Shown here one piece after another: positions 16,043 to 26,884 of a stretch of 33,421 nt of DNA (positions are counted from its first letter, which is position 1; each line of letters starts with the position of its first letter). The translations under genes were made by a program, and so were the position numbers. The notes under the pieces are model-generated. The model was not told the origin of the DNA. It did no database searches and saw nothing but the letters and a program-made list of their open reading frames with translations. Source of the DNA: an uncultured Oscillospiraceae bacterium (lineage in GTDB: Bacteria; Bacillota; Clostridia; Oscillospirales; Oscillospiraceae); the NCBI GenBank assembly GCA_934622035.1, contig CAKTVG010000026.1, forward strand, positions 1 to 33,421, given 5' to 3'.

Positions 16043-16083
16043 CGCTCTGAGGAAATCTCCAAGTGATTTCCTCAGAGCGTTTA
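16043..16083 (+). terminator. Terminator of the DUF2461 gene
   Basis: A perfect 15-bp stem CGCTCTGAGGAAATC (16043-16057) / GATTTCCTCAGAGCG (16065-16079) with a 7-nt loop, followed by TTTA. Confidence 0.85.
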
Positions 16084-16104
16084 TACTTCCGGAAAAATAC
16101 AAAA

Positions 16105-16130
16105 ACTGCCGCAGCAATTGCTGCGGCAGT
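16105..16130 (-). terminator. Terminator of the str operon (after tuf)
   Basis: A palindromic hairpin ACTGCCGCAGCAA/TTGCTGCGGCAGT followed on the minus strand by TTTTTG, 11 nt past the tuf stop. It is convergent with the DUF2461 terminator. Confidence 0.85.
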
Positions 16131-16141
16131 CGTTTTAGAAA

Positions 16142-17395
<1,254 letters not shown>

Positions 17396-17456
17396 TGAAA
17401 AAATCCTCCTGTTTGATTTATGAATGGTAAATTGTTCACGAATTGTGCTTACATAC

Positions 17457-17485
17457 ACTATACACTAAAAAGTGAATAATGGCAA
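17457..17485 (-). promoter_or_regulatory. Internal promoter of tuf
   Basis: Minus-strand -35 TTGCCA (17480-17485), 17 nt, -10 TATAGT (17457-17462), in the 98-nt fusA-tuf gap. It would allow extra tuf transcription beyond operon read-through. Confidence 0.65.
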
Positions 17486-17493
17486 GCTTTTTT

Positions 17494-19572
<2,079 letters not shown>

Positions 19573-19587
19573 TGAGTAACTCCTTTG

Positions 19588-20058
19588 TTACCAACGGAAA
19601 TGGGAGAATGCCTTGTTTGCTTCTGCCATCTTGTGGGTGTCTTCACGCTTCTTCACAGAAGCGCCGGTGTTGTTGCAAGCGTCGATGATCTCGCCTGCGA
19701 GGCGCTCTTTCATCGTCTTTTCGCTGCGCTTGCGGGAATAGGTCGTCAGCCAACGCAGGCCGAGGGTCTGACGGCGTTCGGGGCGAACCTCCAGAGGAAC
19801 CTGATAGGTGGCGCCGCCGACACGACGGGACTTGATTTCCAGGGACGGCATGATGTTTTCCATCGCCTGCTGGAACGCGTCCAGACCGTTCTTGCCGGTC
19901 TTCTTCTCGACGATCTCAAAAGCTTCGTAAACGACTCTCTGGGCAACGCCCTTCTTGCCGTCGAGCATGACGCTGTTGACAAGCTTGGTCACCAGAGTGG
20001 ATTTGTAGATAGGATCCGGAAGGACCTCTCTCTTGGGAACATTACCTCTTCTGGGCAC
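19588..20058 (-). CDS. rpsG: Ribosomal protein S7
   Basis: The 156-residue 30S head protein has PRRGNVPKREVLPDPIYKS at the start and ends NKAFSHFRW. The start is GTG at 20058, preceded by GGGAGG at 4 nt; this gives the exact usual length, whereas the longer frame to 20151 adds unrelated residues. S7 binds 16S rRNA and in E. coli also represses its operon from the S12-S7 gap. Confidence 0.96.
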   Translation of the reverse strand: MPRRGNVPKREVLPDPIYKSTLVTKLVNSVMLDGKKGVAQRVVYEAFEIVEKKTGKNGLDAFQQAMENIMPSLEIKSRRVGGATYQVPLEVRPERRQTLGLRWLTTYSRKRSEKTMKERLAGEIIDACNNTGASVKKREDTHKMAEANKAFSHFRW

Positions 20059-20098
20059 TTTGCTTCCCTCCTTCATAAGAATGATTTCATAGGTACTT

Positions 20099-20117
20099 CG
20101 GTAGGCCTGTCCTACCG
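20099..20117 (-). promoter_or_regulatory. Hairpin in the S12-S7 leader
   Basis: CGGTAGG/CCTACCG with a 5-nt loop, 41 nt before the rpsG start. It is placed where the E. coli S7 translational operator lies, but homology to that operator is not evident. Confidence 0.35.
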
Positions 20118-20164
20118 TTGGTGCCTGCCAAGAGTTTCCCACATAATACATATATTATATAAAA

Positions 20165-20200
20165 AACGCATGGCAAGGCGGTGCCTTGCAATAAGGCGTT
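20165..20200 (-). terminator. Attenuator-like hairpin between rpsL and rpsG
   Basis: On the minus strand an outer stem AACGC/GCGTT and an inner perfect stem GCAAGGC/GCCTTGC (loop ACC) are followed by TTTTTTATATAAT. It is an intrinsic-terminator shape inside an operon, 12 nt after rpsL, so it may be an attenuator or a processing site. The AT-rich run after it includes TATAAT and TATTAT but no -35 at the right distance. Confidence 0.55.
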
Positions 20201-20211
20201 GGAATGCGGGA

Positions 20212-20634
20212 TTACTTCTTCTTGGCCTTCGGGCGCTTCTGACCGTACTTGGAGCGAGACTGCATACGTCCCTGCACGCCCTGGGTGTCGAGCGTACCGC
20301 GGATGATGTGGTAGCGAACGCCGGGGAGGTCCTTGACACGGCCGCCGCGGATCAGAACGACGGAGTGCTCCTGCAGGTTGTGGCCGACACCGGGGATGTA
20401 GGCGGAAACCTCGTAGCCATTCGTCAGACGGACACGGGCGATCTTACGCAGAGCGGAGTTCGGCTTCTTCGGGGTCGTGGTTCTGACTGCGGTGCAGACG
20501 CCTCTCTTCTGGGGAGAAGAAAAATCGGTAGCACGGTTCTTCAGAGTGTTGAGACCTTTTTGCAGTGCAGGAGCGGTGGACTTGTAGGTAGCCTGTTCTC
20601 TGCCCTTTCTGACCAACTGATTAAAAGTAGGCAT
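20212..20634 (-). CDS. rpsL: Ribosomal protein S12
   Basis: The 140-residue decoding-centre protein contains TTTPKKPNSALRKIARVRL and GGRVKDLPGVRYHIIRG, both wild-type at the streptomycin-related lysines, and ends in a Lys-rich tail (KRPKAKKK). The ATG is preceded by AAAGGAG. Order relative to rpsG, fusA and tuf is the standard str operon. Confidence 0.97.
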   Translation of the reverse strand: MPTFNQLVRKGREQATYKSTAPALQKGLNTLKNRATDFSSPQKRGVCTAVRTTTPKKPNSALRKIARVRLTNGYEVSAYIPGVGHNLQEHSVVLIRGGRVKDLPGVRYHIIRGTLDTQGVQGRMQSRSKYGQKRPKAKKK

Positions 20635-20718
20635 GTGGTTCTCCTTTCTTCAAAATTTGCTGTTTTCCAGCTTTTATATTATCCCGAAATATTGTAAAAT
20701 ATTCCGCAGGATACATAT

Positions 20719-20958
20719 TTATACGAGCGCGGCGGCCGCAGCCTCAACGGCAATCTCGCAGGCCTCGCCCAGAAGGCGCATCGTCTCGACCAGCTCGACC
20801 TCAATCTCGTATTGCTCGCACAGCGCCGTGATGGGATCCGTCAGCATGGGATCGGCGTTCTGCGCAACATAGACCTTTTTGACCCGTCCGGTCGGCAGCA
20901 GCTTTCGGATCTGTTTCGCGCCGACGACTCTGGGGGAAGTTTTCAATTCCGCGAGCAC
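20719..20958 (-). CDS. L7Ae/L30e-family RNA-binding protein (YbxF-like)
   Basis: The 79-residue protein contains an L7Ae-type fold signature (GAKQIRKLLPTGRVKKVYVAQNAD and ALCEQYEIEVELV). B. subtilis YbxF in the same position, just upstream of rpsL, binds kink-turn RNA. The start is GTG at 20958 with GGAGG 10 nt upstream. It is the first gene after the str promoter; rpoB and rpoC, which precede it in Bacillus, are not here. Confidence 0.88.
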   Translation of the reverse strand: MLAELKTSPRVVGAKQIRKLLPTGRVKKVYVAQNADPMLTDPITALCEQYEIEVELVETMRLLGEACEIAVEAAAAALV

Positions 20959-21008
20959 GGGATTTACACCTCCGATTTTGCTCGAATTGTATGCTCACGC
21001 AAAAAAGA

Positions 21009-21037
21009 ATTATAGCAGAATCCACGAAATTAGTCAA
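21009..21037 (-). promoter_or_regulatory. Main promoter of the str operon
   Basis: Minus-strand -35 TTGACT (21032-21037), 17 nt, perfect -10 TATAAT (21009-21014), about 50 nt upstream of the first start codon. Confidence 0.88.
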
Positions 21038-21068
21038 CATTTTTTGATGGTTTTGCCGAAAAAAATTT

Positions 21069-21278
21069 CTATTTTTTCCGGTTTTCCACGTTTTGTGTTG
21101 CGGTTTCGCGGACAGTTGTCGCTTCTCCGAAAAACTCCCGCAGCTGTGCGGCGATCGGGCAGGCTCCCGCATGGGCGCAGCCGGGAAAATCGCAGTCCGC
21201 CTCGCCCTCGTCGTTGTCTGCAAGGACCGTGCGCGCCGTATCGCAGGCGCGGCAATAGCCGGTAAAAAATGCTTCCAT
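21069..21278 (-). CDS. Small Cys-rich protein, unknown function
   Basis: The 69-residue acidic protein has six cysteines: YCRACDTART (CxxC, 9-12) and, after an acidic stretch, CDFPGCAHAGAC. The spacing suggests a zinc or Fe-S site. The ATG at 21278 is preceded by AAGGAG at 7 nt, and a -10 TATAAT lies at 21309-21314. The C-terminal 20 residues are Thr/Asn-rich and probably disordered. I cannot name a family; the open frame above the ATG has no ribosome site. Confidence 0.7.
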   Translation of the reverse strand: MEAFFTGYCRACDTARTVLADNDEGEADCDFPGCAHAGACPIAAQLREFFGEATTVRETATQNVENRKK

Positions 21279-21308
21279 CTCTTGACTCCTTCGGCAGAAT
21301 GTGAGATG

Positions 21309-21314
21309 ATTATA
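21309..21314 (-). promoter_or_regulatory. -10 element of the small Cys-rich gene
   Basis: A perfect TATAAT on the minus strand about 30 nt upstream of the start codon; the -35 (TGGAAT at 17 nt) is weak. Confidence 0.45.
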
Positions 21315-21461
21315 GCGTATCGGGCGCAAAAATTCCAGCGGGAATGCAGAAATTTTTCCGTCGCGACAATTAAAAGGGCCCAACCAACACGCTGCTTCTG
21401 CGTGTAAGAAAAGAGTTAGGGAGGCGGCACTTCCCGTACACAAGAAAGAAAGGCGACATGT

Positions 21462-22325
21462 ATGTGGGTACTCTTTGCATTTGGCTCGGCACTGTTTGCC
21501 GGTTTGACGGCAATCCTGGCAAAATGCGGCATTAAGAAAACGGATTCCGACGCGGCGACGGCAATTCGCACCATCGTGGTGCTGCTGTTCTCTTGGCTGA
21601 TGGTCTGGATCGTCGGCTCGGCGCCGACAATCACAACGCTCAGCGCAAAGACCTGGATTTTCCTGATCCTGTCCGGTCTTGCCACCGGCGCCTCCTGGCT
21701 GTGCTACTTCCGCGCCTTGCAGCTCGGCGACGTAAACAAGGTCGTCCCGATTGACAAATCCTCAACCGTTCTGACCATTCTGCTGGCGCTGATTTTCCTG
21801 AACGAGAAAATCACTTGGCTCAAGGGTGCGGCCGTCGTGCTTATTGCAGTAGGCACCTTCCTGATGATCGAGAAAAAAACCGTCACCGGAGAGAAAAAGA
21901 GCAAGGTCAGCTGGCTGATCTACGCCATCCTCTCGGCGGTCTTTGCCAGTCTGACCTCGATTCTCGGCAAAATCGGCATCGAGGGCGTGGAATCCAACCT
22001 CGGCACAGCCATCCGTACCGGCGTGGTGCTGGTCATGGCGTGGCTGATCGTTCTCATCAAGGGCAAGCAGCACACGCTCAAGTGCATCCCCAAAAAGGAG
22101 CTGGCCTTCATCTGTCTGTCCGGTCTCGCCACCGGCGGCTCGTGGCTGTGCTATTACAAGGCGCTTCAGGACGGTCTTGCCAGCGTGGTGGTTCCCATCG
22201 ACAAGCTGAGCATTCTCGTTTCCATCGGCTTCTCGGCGCTGGTGTTCAAGGAGCGGCTGTCGAAAAAGGCCGCCATTGGCCTGGTGCTGATCGTCGCGGG
22301 TACGCTGATGATGCTGATAAAATAA
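21462..22325 (+). CDS. EamA-family (DMT) transporter
   Basis: The 287-residue protein has ten hydrophobic segments in two homologous halves. AGLTAILAKCGI and SGLATGASWLCYFRALQ in the first half are repeated as ASLTSILGKIGI and SGLATGGSWLCYYKALQ in the second, and VVPIDKSS recurs as VVPIDKLS. The drug/metabolite transporter superfamily carries amino acids, nucleotides or other metabolites; the substrate is unknown. The ribosome site AAAGGCG is modest. It is a single gene with its own terminator. Confidence 0.88.
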   Translation: MWVLFAFGSALFAGLTAILAKCGIKKTDSDAATAIRTIVVLLFSWLMVWIVGSAPTITTLSAKTWIFLILSGLATGASWLCYFRALQLGDVNKVVPIDKSSTVLTILLALIFLNEKITWLKGAAVVLIAVGTFLMIEKKTVTGEKKSKVSWLIYAILSAVFASLTSILGKIGIEGVESNLGTAIRTGVVLVMAWLIVLIKGKQHTLKCIPKKELAFICLSGLATGGSWLCYYKALQDGLASVVVPIDKLSILVSIGFSALVFKERLSKKAAIGLVLIVAGTLMMLIK

Positions 22326-22330
22326 TGCTG

Positions 22331-22360
22331 ACCGGGGCTGCACGGCAGTCCCGGTTTTTT
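22331..22360 (+). terminator. Terminator of the EamA gene
   Basis: An 11-bp stem ACCGGGGCTGC/GCAGTCCCGGT (one G-T pair), 3-nt loop, then TTTTTT, 5 nt after the stop codon. Confidence 0.88.
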
Positions 22361-22362
22361 GC

Positions 22363-22391
22363 TTGCATTTTCTAAAACCAAGTGCTATACT
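22363..22391 (+). promoter_or_regulatory. Promoter of the Rrf2-family gene
   Basis: -35 TTGCAT (22363-22368), 17 nt, -10 TATACT (22386-22391), starting only 2 nt after the EamA terminator T-run. Confidence 0.75.
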
Positions 22392-22421
22392 ATGTTTATA
22401 AGCAAAACAGGAGGCAGAGCT

Positions 22422-22823
22422 ATGCTTGTTTCAACAAAGGGGCGCTATGCCCTGCGGATCATGCTGGAGCTGGCGCAGGAGGAAAAGGGGAGCTATCTTT
22501 CCCTGCCCGCCATTGCGAAGCGGCAGGACATTTCCGAAAAATATCTGGAGAGCATCGTCTCCGTTCTGGTCAAGGCCGGTCTGGTCGAGGGTATGCGCGG
22601 CAAGGGCGGCGGCTACCGGCTGAGCCGCCCGCTGAAGGACTATTCCGTCGGAGAGATCCTGCGCCTGACGGAGGGCTCTCTCGCACCGGTTTCCTGCCTG
22701 GAAACGGGAGAAAACGCCTGCCCGCGCGCCAACTGCTGCCAGACGCTCCCCATGTGGGAAAAGCTGGACGGTCTGATCAACGGCTACCTCGACAGCGTCA
22801 CGCTCGAAGAGCTGGTGAAATAA
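22422..22823 (+). CDS. Rrf2/IscR-family transcriptional regulator
   Basis: The 133-residue winged-helix regulator has STKGRYALRIMLELA at the N-terminus, the recognition region ISEKYLESIVSVLVKAGLV (38-56) and the wing GMRGKGGGYRLSRP (57-70). Cys92, Cys100, Cys105 and Cys106 lie where IscR carries its [2Fe-2S] ligands (Cys92, 98, 104). It lies 79 nt upstream of nifS-nifU and probably senses Fe-S status to control them and itself. The ATG at 22422 follows GGAGG; the frame above it has no ribosome site. Confidence 0.9.
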   Translation: MLVSTKGRYALRIMLELAQEEKGSYLSLPAIAKRQDISEKYLESIVSVLVKAGLVEGMRGKGGGYRLSRPLKDYSVGEILRLTEGSLAPVSCLETGENACPRANCCQTLPMWEKLDGLINGYLDSVTLEELVK

Positions 22824-22826
22824 AAA

Positions 22827-22860
22827 ACCTATTGACAAAGTAGGTAAATTGAGGTACAAT
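22827..22860 (+). promoter_or_regulatory. nifS-nifU promoter with probable Rrf2 operator
   Basis: Perfect -35 TTGACA (22832-22837), 17 nt, -10 TACAAT (22855-22860). An inverted repeat ACCTA (22827-22831)/TAGGT (22841-22845) brackets the -35, placing a bound regulator over the polymerase site. That the Rrf2 protein binds here is inference. Confidence 0.7.
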
Positions 22861-22902
22861 AAACCCAGAAAAGAAATATGTTTATAGAAAGAAGGAATCG
22901 AT

Positions 22903-24090
22903 ATGCAGGTCTATGCAGATAATGCGGCGACGACCAAGATGAGCCGGACCGCCATCGAGGCCATGCTGCCCTATCTTGACGAAATTTACGGCAATCCTTC
23001 CAGTCTCCATTCCGTCGGCCAGCGTGCCGCCGAGGCGCTGCAAAGCGCAAGGGAAACGATTGCCGAATGCCTGAACGCCACGCCCCGCGAGATCTACTTC
23101 ACCTCCGGCGGCAGCGAGGCCGACAATCAGGCGATTCTCTCCGCCGCCCGCATTGGCGAGCGGAAGGGCAAAAAGCACATCATCTCCACGGCGTTTGAGC
23201 ACCATGCCGTGCTGCACACGCTGAAAAAGCTGGAAAAAGAGGGCTTTGAGATTGAGCTTCTGCCGGTCGGCCCCATCGGGACCGTCACGGCGCAGCAGGT
23301 AGCCGACGCCATCCGCGAGGATACCTGCCTTGTGACGATCATGTACGCCAACAACGAGATCGGCTCCGTGCTGCCCATTGCGGAGATCGGCGCGGTCTGC
23401 CGCGAGCGCGGCGTGCTGTTCCACACGGACGCCGTCCAGGCAGCCGGGCATCTTCCCATTGACGTGCAGGCACAAAGCATCGACATGCTCTCCCTCTCTG
23501 GCCACAAATTCCACGGCCCCAAGGGCATCGGCGTTCTGTACGCGAGAAAGGGCGTCGCGCTTACCAGCCTGATCGAGGGCGGCGCACAGGAGCGCGGCAA
23601 GCGCGCCGGTACGGAGAACATCCCCGCCATCATGGGCATGGCCGCCGCGCTGCGCGAGGCCGTGGATCACATGGACGAAAATGCAAAAAAGGTCTCCGCG
23701 CTGCGGAACAAGCTGATCGCCGGTCTGTCGCAGATTCCGCACGGCGCCCTCAACGGCGACCCGGTGCACCGCCTGCCCGGCAACGTCAGCTTCTGCTTCG
23801 AGGGCATCGAGGGCGAGAGCCTGCTGCTTCTGCTGGATGCAAAGGGCATCTGCGCCTCCTCCGGCAGCGCCTGCACCTCCGGCTCGCTGGATCCCAGCCA
23901 TGTGCTGCTGGCCATCGGGCGGCCGCACGAGGTCGCGCACGGCTCGCTCCGTTTGAGCCTGAGCGAGTGGAACACGGAGGCGGAAATCGATCATATTCTG
24001 GCCGAAACGCCGCAGATCGTGGAGTATCTGCGCAACATGTCCCCCATGTGGAAGGACTTGGTCAGCGGCAAAAAGCAATTCATTCTGTAA
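22903..24090 (+). CDS. nifS: Cysteine desulfurase NifS/IscS type
   Basis: The 395-residue PLP enzyme takes sulfur from cysteine for Fe-S cluster assembly. The N-terminus YADNAATTK, the phosphate-binding TSGGSEADNQ (67-76), the PLP lysine in SGHKFHGPKG (Lys202) and the catalytic loop SSGSACTSGS with Cys324 are all present. Length is typical. The ATG follows AGAAGGAA; nifU starts 13 nt after its stop. Confidence 0.95.
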   Translation: MQVYADNAATTKMSRTAIEAMLPYLDEIYGNPSSLHSVGQRAAEALQSARETIAECLNATPREIYFTSGGSEADNQAILSAARIGERKGKKHIISTAFEHHAVLHTLKKLEKEGFEIELLPVGPIGTVTAQQVADAIREDTCLVTIMYANNEIGSVLPIAEIGAVCRERGVLFHTDAVQAAGHLPIDVQAQSIDMLSLSGHKFHGPKGIGVLYARKGVALTSLIEGGAQERGKRAGTENIPAIMGMAAALREAVDHMDENAKKVSALRNKLIAGLSQIPHGALNGDPVHRLPGNVSFCFEGIEGESLLLLLDAKGICASSGSACTSGSLDPSHVLLAIGRPHEVAHGSLRLSLSEWNTEAEIDHILAETPQIVEYLRNMSPMWKDLVSGKKQFIL

Positions 24091-24103
24091 GGAGGAATCG
24101 AAC

Positions 24104-24538
24104 ATGGCTTTGTATACGGAAACGGTAATGGATCACTTCATGCACCCGCGCAATGTGGGCAGCATTGAAAATGCTGACGGTGTCGGCGAGGTCGGCAACG
24201 CCAAGTGCGGCGACATCATGAAGATGTACCTGAAAATCAAGGACAACGTCATTGAAGACGTAAAGTTTGAGACCTTTGGCTGCGGCAGCGCCATCGCCTC
24301 CAGCTCCATCGCCACGGAGATGATCAAGGGCAAGACGATCGAAGAGGCGCTTGCGGTCACGAACAAGCAGGTCGTTGACGCACTGGGCGGACTGCCCGCG
24401 CACAAGCTGCACTGCTCCGTCCTTGCAGAGGAGGCGGTCAAGTCGGCGGTCAAGGATTACTACGACCGCAACGGCATCGAGTATGACCACACGAAGTTCC
24501 CCGATTGCGAGAACTGCGCCAGCTGCCATATGGTATAA
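24104..24538 (+). CDS. nifU: Fe-S scaffold NifU/IscU type
   Basis: The 144-residue scaffold receives sulfur from the desulfurase. Cluster cysteines are Cys35 (GNAKCGD), Cys60 (FGCGSAIASSS) and Cys104 (HCSVLAEEA), with Asp37 next to the first. A C-terminal tail adds three further cysteines in a CxxCxxC pattern (135, 138, 141), beyond the basic IscU fold. The ATG follows GGAGG. It ends the operon. Confidence 0.93.
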   Translation: MALYTETVMDHFMHPRNVGSIENADGVGEVGNAKCGDIMKMYLKIKDNVIEDVKFETFGCGSAIASSSIATEMIKGKTIEEALAVTNKQVVDALGGLPAHKLHCSVLAEEAVKSAVKDYYDRNGIEYDHTKFPDCENCASCHMV

Positions 24539-24547
24539 TCGTATTTC

Positions 24548-24586
24548 AAGGGGCGCTGAACCGTTTCCGGTTCAGCGCCCCTTTTT
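24548..24586 (+). terminator. Terminator of the Rrf2-nifS-nifU region
   Basis: A perfect 16-bp stem AAGGGGCGCTGAACCG (24548-24563)/complement (24568-24583), loop TTTC, followed by TTT. Confidence 0.9.
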
Positions 24587-24605
24587 GAATATTTCGCCGC
24601 GGTGA

Positions 24606-24634
24606 TTGTAAAATCCGTCGTTTTGTATTATAAT
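24606..24634 (+). promoter_or_regulatory. Promoter of DUF2953-gerW
   Basis: -35 TTGTAA (24606-24611), 17 nt, perfect -10 TATAAT (24629-24634), about 95 nt upstream of the start. The match is to the housekeeping sigma consensus rather than a sporulation sigma. Confidence 0.7.
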
Positions 24635-24728
24635 GTACTTAGGGAAACTTTGAATAAATCGTCTGCGGCCGAGCGGCGAATCTTTTGCCGATTTAATCGG
24701 AGCTTCCCGAGAAAAAGGAGGCGGTGCA

Positions 24729-25358
24729 ATGATCGCGCTTTGGATCGTTCTCGGCATTTTTGCGCTGATCGCGCTGCTGCTGTCGCTCCGGCTGCGGATT
24801 TTCCTGCGCTGGACGCCGGACGGAACGCTGGACATTTACGCCAAATATCTCTTTTTGACCTTCCGCGCCAGCGATGAGCCAAACGACGAGCTGGTGCAGC
24901 AGATTTTCACGTTTCTGGGTCTGCGCGACGTCGGCAGCGTTGCGAATGCAAAGCACGCCATTGACACCAAGGGCGTCAGCACCACCCTGACAGAGCTGGG
25001 CAGCGTCGTAAAGCTCCTGCTGGATCGGGTCTGGTGGCTGCTGCGGCGTGGCGTGTTCCACCGGTTCGACCTGCGCATCGTTGCGGGCGAGGCAGACGCC
25101 GCGGATGCCGCCTACGGCTATGGTCTGATCTGCGCGGCGGTGTATCCTCTGATAGGAATGCTCGACGCCGGACTCCGCTTCCGGCGGCGGAATGTGGATA
25201 TCCGCTGTGATTTCGATTCCCCGCACACGACGGTGGAATTTTTTGCACAATACAACATTCGCCTCTGGCCGGTGCTGCGCGCGCTGCTGCATGTGATCCG
25301 TGAAAACACGAAACGCATGCTGGCCAAGGAGAAACAGGGAGGAAAGGGCAATGAATGA
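24729..25358 (+). CDS. DUF2953 family membrane protein (YtfI-like)
   Basis: The 209-residue protein has one N-terminal transmembrane helix (1-20), then a mixed region with LRIFLRW and a hydrophobic stretch AYGYGLICAAVYPLIGMLD near 130-150, as in DUF2953. It overlaps the gerW start by 8 nt. The same pairing (ytfI-ytfJ) occurs in B. subtilis, so a sporulation/germination role is likely but unproven. RBS AAGGAGG. Confidence 0.82.
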   Translation: MIALWIVLGIFALIALLLSLRLRIFLRWTPDGTLDIYAKYLFLTFRASDEPNDELVQQIFTFLGLRDVGSVANAKHAIDTKGVSTTLTELGSVVKLLLDRVWWLLRRGVFHRFDLRIVAGEADAADAAYGYGLICAAVYPLIGMLDAGLRFRRRNVDIRCDFDSPHTTVEFFAQYNIRLWPVLRALLHVIRENTKRMLAKEKQGGKGNE

Positions 25359-25725
25359 AAATATTCTGAAGGTTTTGGAATTTACCGCCGACAAGGCGCT
25401 GGCCATCGCCGGGCAGCAGTCCGTAGCGGGAGAGCCAATCGTCATCGGAGACGTAACGGTGATCCCGGTCTCCAGCGTTTCCTGCGGCTTTGCCGGCGGC
25501 GGCTCAGACCTGCCCGCCAAGCAGAAAAGCGACGCTCTGATGGCCGGCGCAGGCGCAAAGGTCAGCATGACTCCCCTGTCCTTCCTCGCCGTCAGCGGCG
25601 GAGAGGTACAGCTGCTGCGCGTGCCGCAGGAGAGCGCCTCCGGCAGCCTGGTCGATACGCTCAAGGGCATGGTCGGCCAGCTCGCAGCCACCAAGCTGGA
25701 GCGCAAGCCAAAGAAAAAAGAGTAA
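25351..25725 (+). CDS. gerW: GerW (YtfJ) family sporulation protein
   Basis: The 124-residue protein has the GerW signatures GEPIVIGDVTVIPVSSVSCGFAGGG given here as positions 27-51 (key features: VTVIPVSS and FAGGG) and LSFLAVSGGEVQLL. In Bacillus the family is a spore protein affecting L-alanine germination. It uses the ATG at 25351 with GGAGG upstream, inside the end of the DUF2953 gene. Its basic tail is KPKKKE. Confidence 0.9.
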   Translation: MNENILKVLEFTADKALAIAGQQSVAGEPIVIGDVTVIPVSSVSCGFAGGGSDLPAKQKSDALMAGAGAKVSMTPLSFLAVSGGEVQLLRVPQESASGSLVDTLKGMVGQLAATKLERKPKKKE

Positions 25726-25731
25726 ACAAAT

Positions 25732-25761
25732 CGCCGGAGCGGCTGTCGGTCCGCCCCGGCG
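25732..25761. terminator. Convergent terminator hairpin
   Basis: CGCCGG plus GCGG pair with CCGC plus CCGGCG around an 8-nt loop, with single-base bulges. It lies between the stops of gerW and the convergent TIGR00300 gene; T-runs are poor. Confidence 0.55.
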
Positions 25762-25770
25762 TTCGCTTAT

Positions 25771-26856
25771 TTACAGTCCGAGTCCCTTTTGCAGGTTGAC
25801 GACGAAATCCTGCACATTCGTGACAATGCCGCGGGCAGACAGGCTGCCGCGGTCGGCCAGCTTGTTGACCACAAATTCCGAAACGTCCACGCAGTAGAAG
25901 TACACCTGCCGCACGGTGCCGTCCGGCAGCACGCGGTAAGAGGGCGTCATGTTGCCCGTGGCGATGGTGTGCAGCATGGTCGCCATGCTGATAACCGTCG
26001 TTGCGCCGCGGATCTCATTGCGCATCGCATCCTGCGCAGCGTAGACATCACCGTAGACCGGCGGCAGCGGCCCGTCGTCGCGGATGGAGCCGCCGAGGAC
26101 ATAGGGCACGCCGTATTTTTCACAGCTGTAGATAATGCCGTTGTCGATGTGCTCGTTTTCGATGAAGGCGCGGATGCTGCCGTGGTAGCGCACGCGGTTG
26201 ATCGTGTCGAGGTGGTGATAGTGTCCGTTCGGCACGGAGCGCTGGGTGTAGATATCCTGCCCGAGCGCTGTGTGCAGATAGGCGCCCTCAAGATCGTGCG
26301 TGGCCAGGGCGTTGCCCGCAAGAATGGCATGCACATAGCCGTTTGCGATCAGCTTGGACATTGCCGCGCGTGCGTCATGGTCAAAGGCGAAGGCCGGGCC
26401 CATGACCCAGACGATCTTGCCATGATCGCGCTCATAGCGCAGCAGATCGTAAATTTCGTCGTAATCGCGGGAGAAGGCCGTTTCACGGGAACGATTCTGG
26501 CGGAAGGCGAACGTCTCCTTCTCGGCAGATTCCTCGCGGAAGCCGTTTGCATGGACATAAATGCCCTGGGAGCCATCCTCCGTCCGACCGACGACGACAA
26601 GGTCGCCCTTCTTCAGCAGACGGAACTCGCGCACGACGATCCGCCCGCCCTCATAGACCGCGATGCAGTCCATGCGGCTCTCCTTGGCCAGACGCCAGGC
26701 GCCCTCCAGCTTGAAATACTCCGGGAAGATGCTCATGGCGTGGTAGCCCTCCGGGGCGACGCCGTCCATGGGCGCAGGAAGGCAGCGCGCCTCGGGCGCG
26801 GCTTGGAATTTCTGGGCGGTAAAGTCCGGCGCAAAGTAGGGCCTTAACTGAAACAT
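25771..26856 (-). CDS. TIGR00300-family protein, probable ornithine cyclodeaminase (Ocd2/AgrE-type)
   Basis: The 361-residue protein aligns by eye with the TIGR00300 (LOR/SDH-like) family: GPAFAFDHDAR (153-163), ILAGNALATHDLE (178-190), GHYHHLDTINRVR, GGSIRDDGPLPPVYGDV (255-271), MATMLHTIATGNMTPSY (291-307) and NKLADRGS. Characterised members (methanogen Ocd2, the C-terminal part of cyanobacterial AgrE) convert ornithine to proline and ammonia and differ from mu-crystallin-type cyclodeaminases. The start at 26856 has GGGAG upstream and its own promoter; the open frame up to 28203 is antisense to the next gene. No arginine-dihydrolase domain is attached. Confidence 0.8.
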   Translation of the reverse strand: MFQLRPYFAPDFTAQKFQAAPEARCLPAPMDGVAPEGYHAMSIFPEYFKLEGAWRLAKESRMDCIAVYEGGRIVVREFRLLKKGDLVVVGRTEDGSQGIYVHANGFREESAEKETFAFRQNRSRETAFSRDYDEIYDLLRYERDHGKIVWVMGPAFAFDHDARAAMSKLIANGYVHAILAGNALATHDLEGAYLHTALGQDIYTQRSVPNGHYHHLDTINRVRYHGSIRAFIENEHIDNGIIYSCEKYGVPYVLGGSIRDDGPLPPVYGDVYAAQDAMRNEIRGATTVISMATMLHTIATGNMTPSYRVLPDGTVRQVYFYCVDVSEFVVNKLADRGSLSARGIVTNVQDFVVNLQKGLGL

Positions 26857-26884
26857 ATTTACAGCTCCCTTTCGTTTTTTCTTC

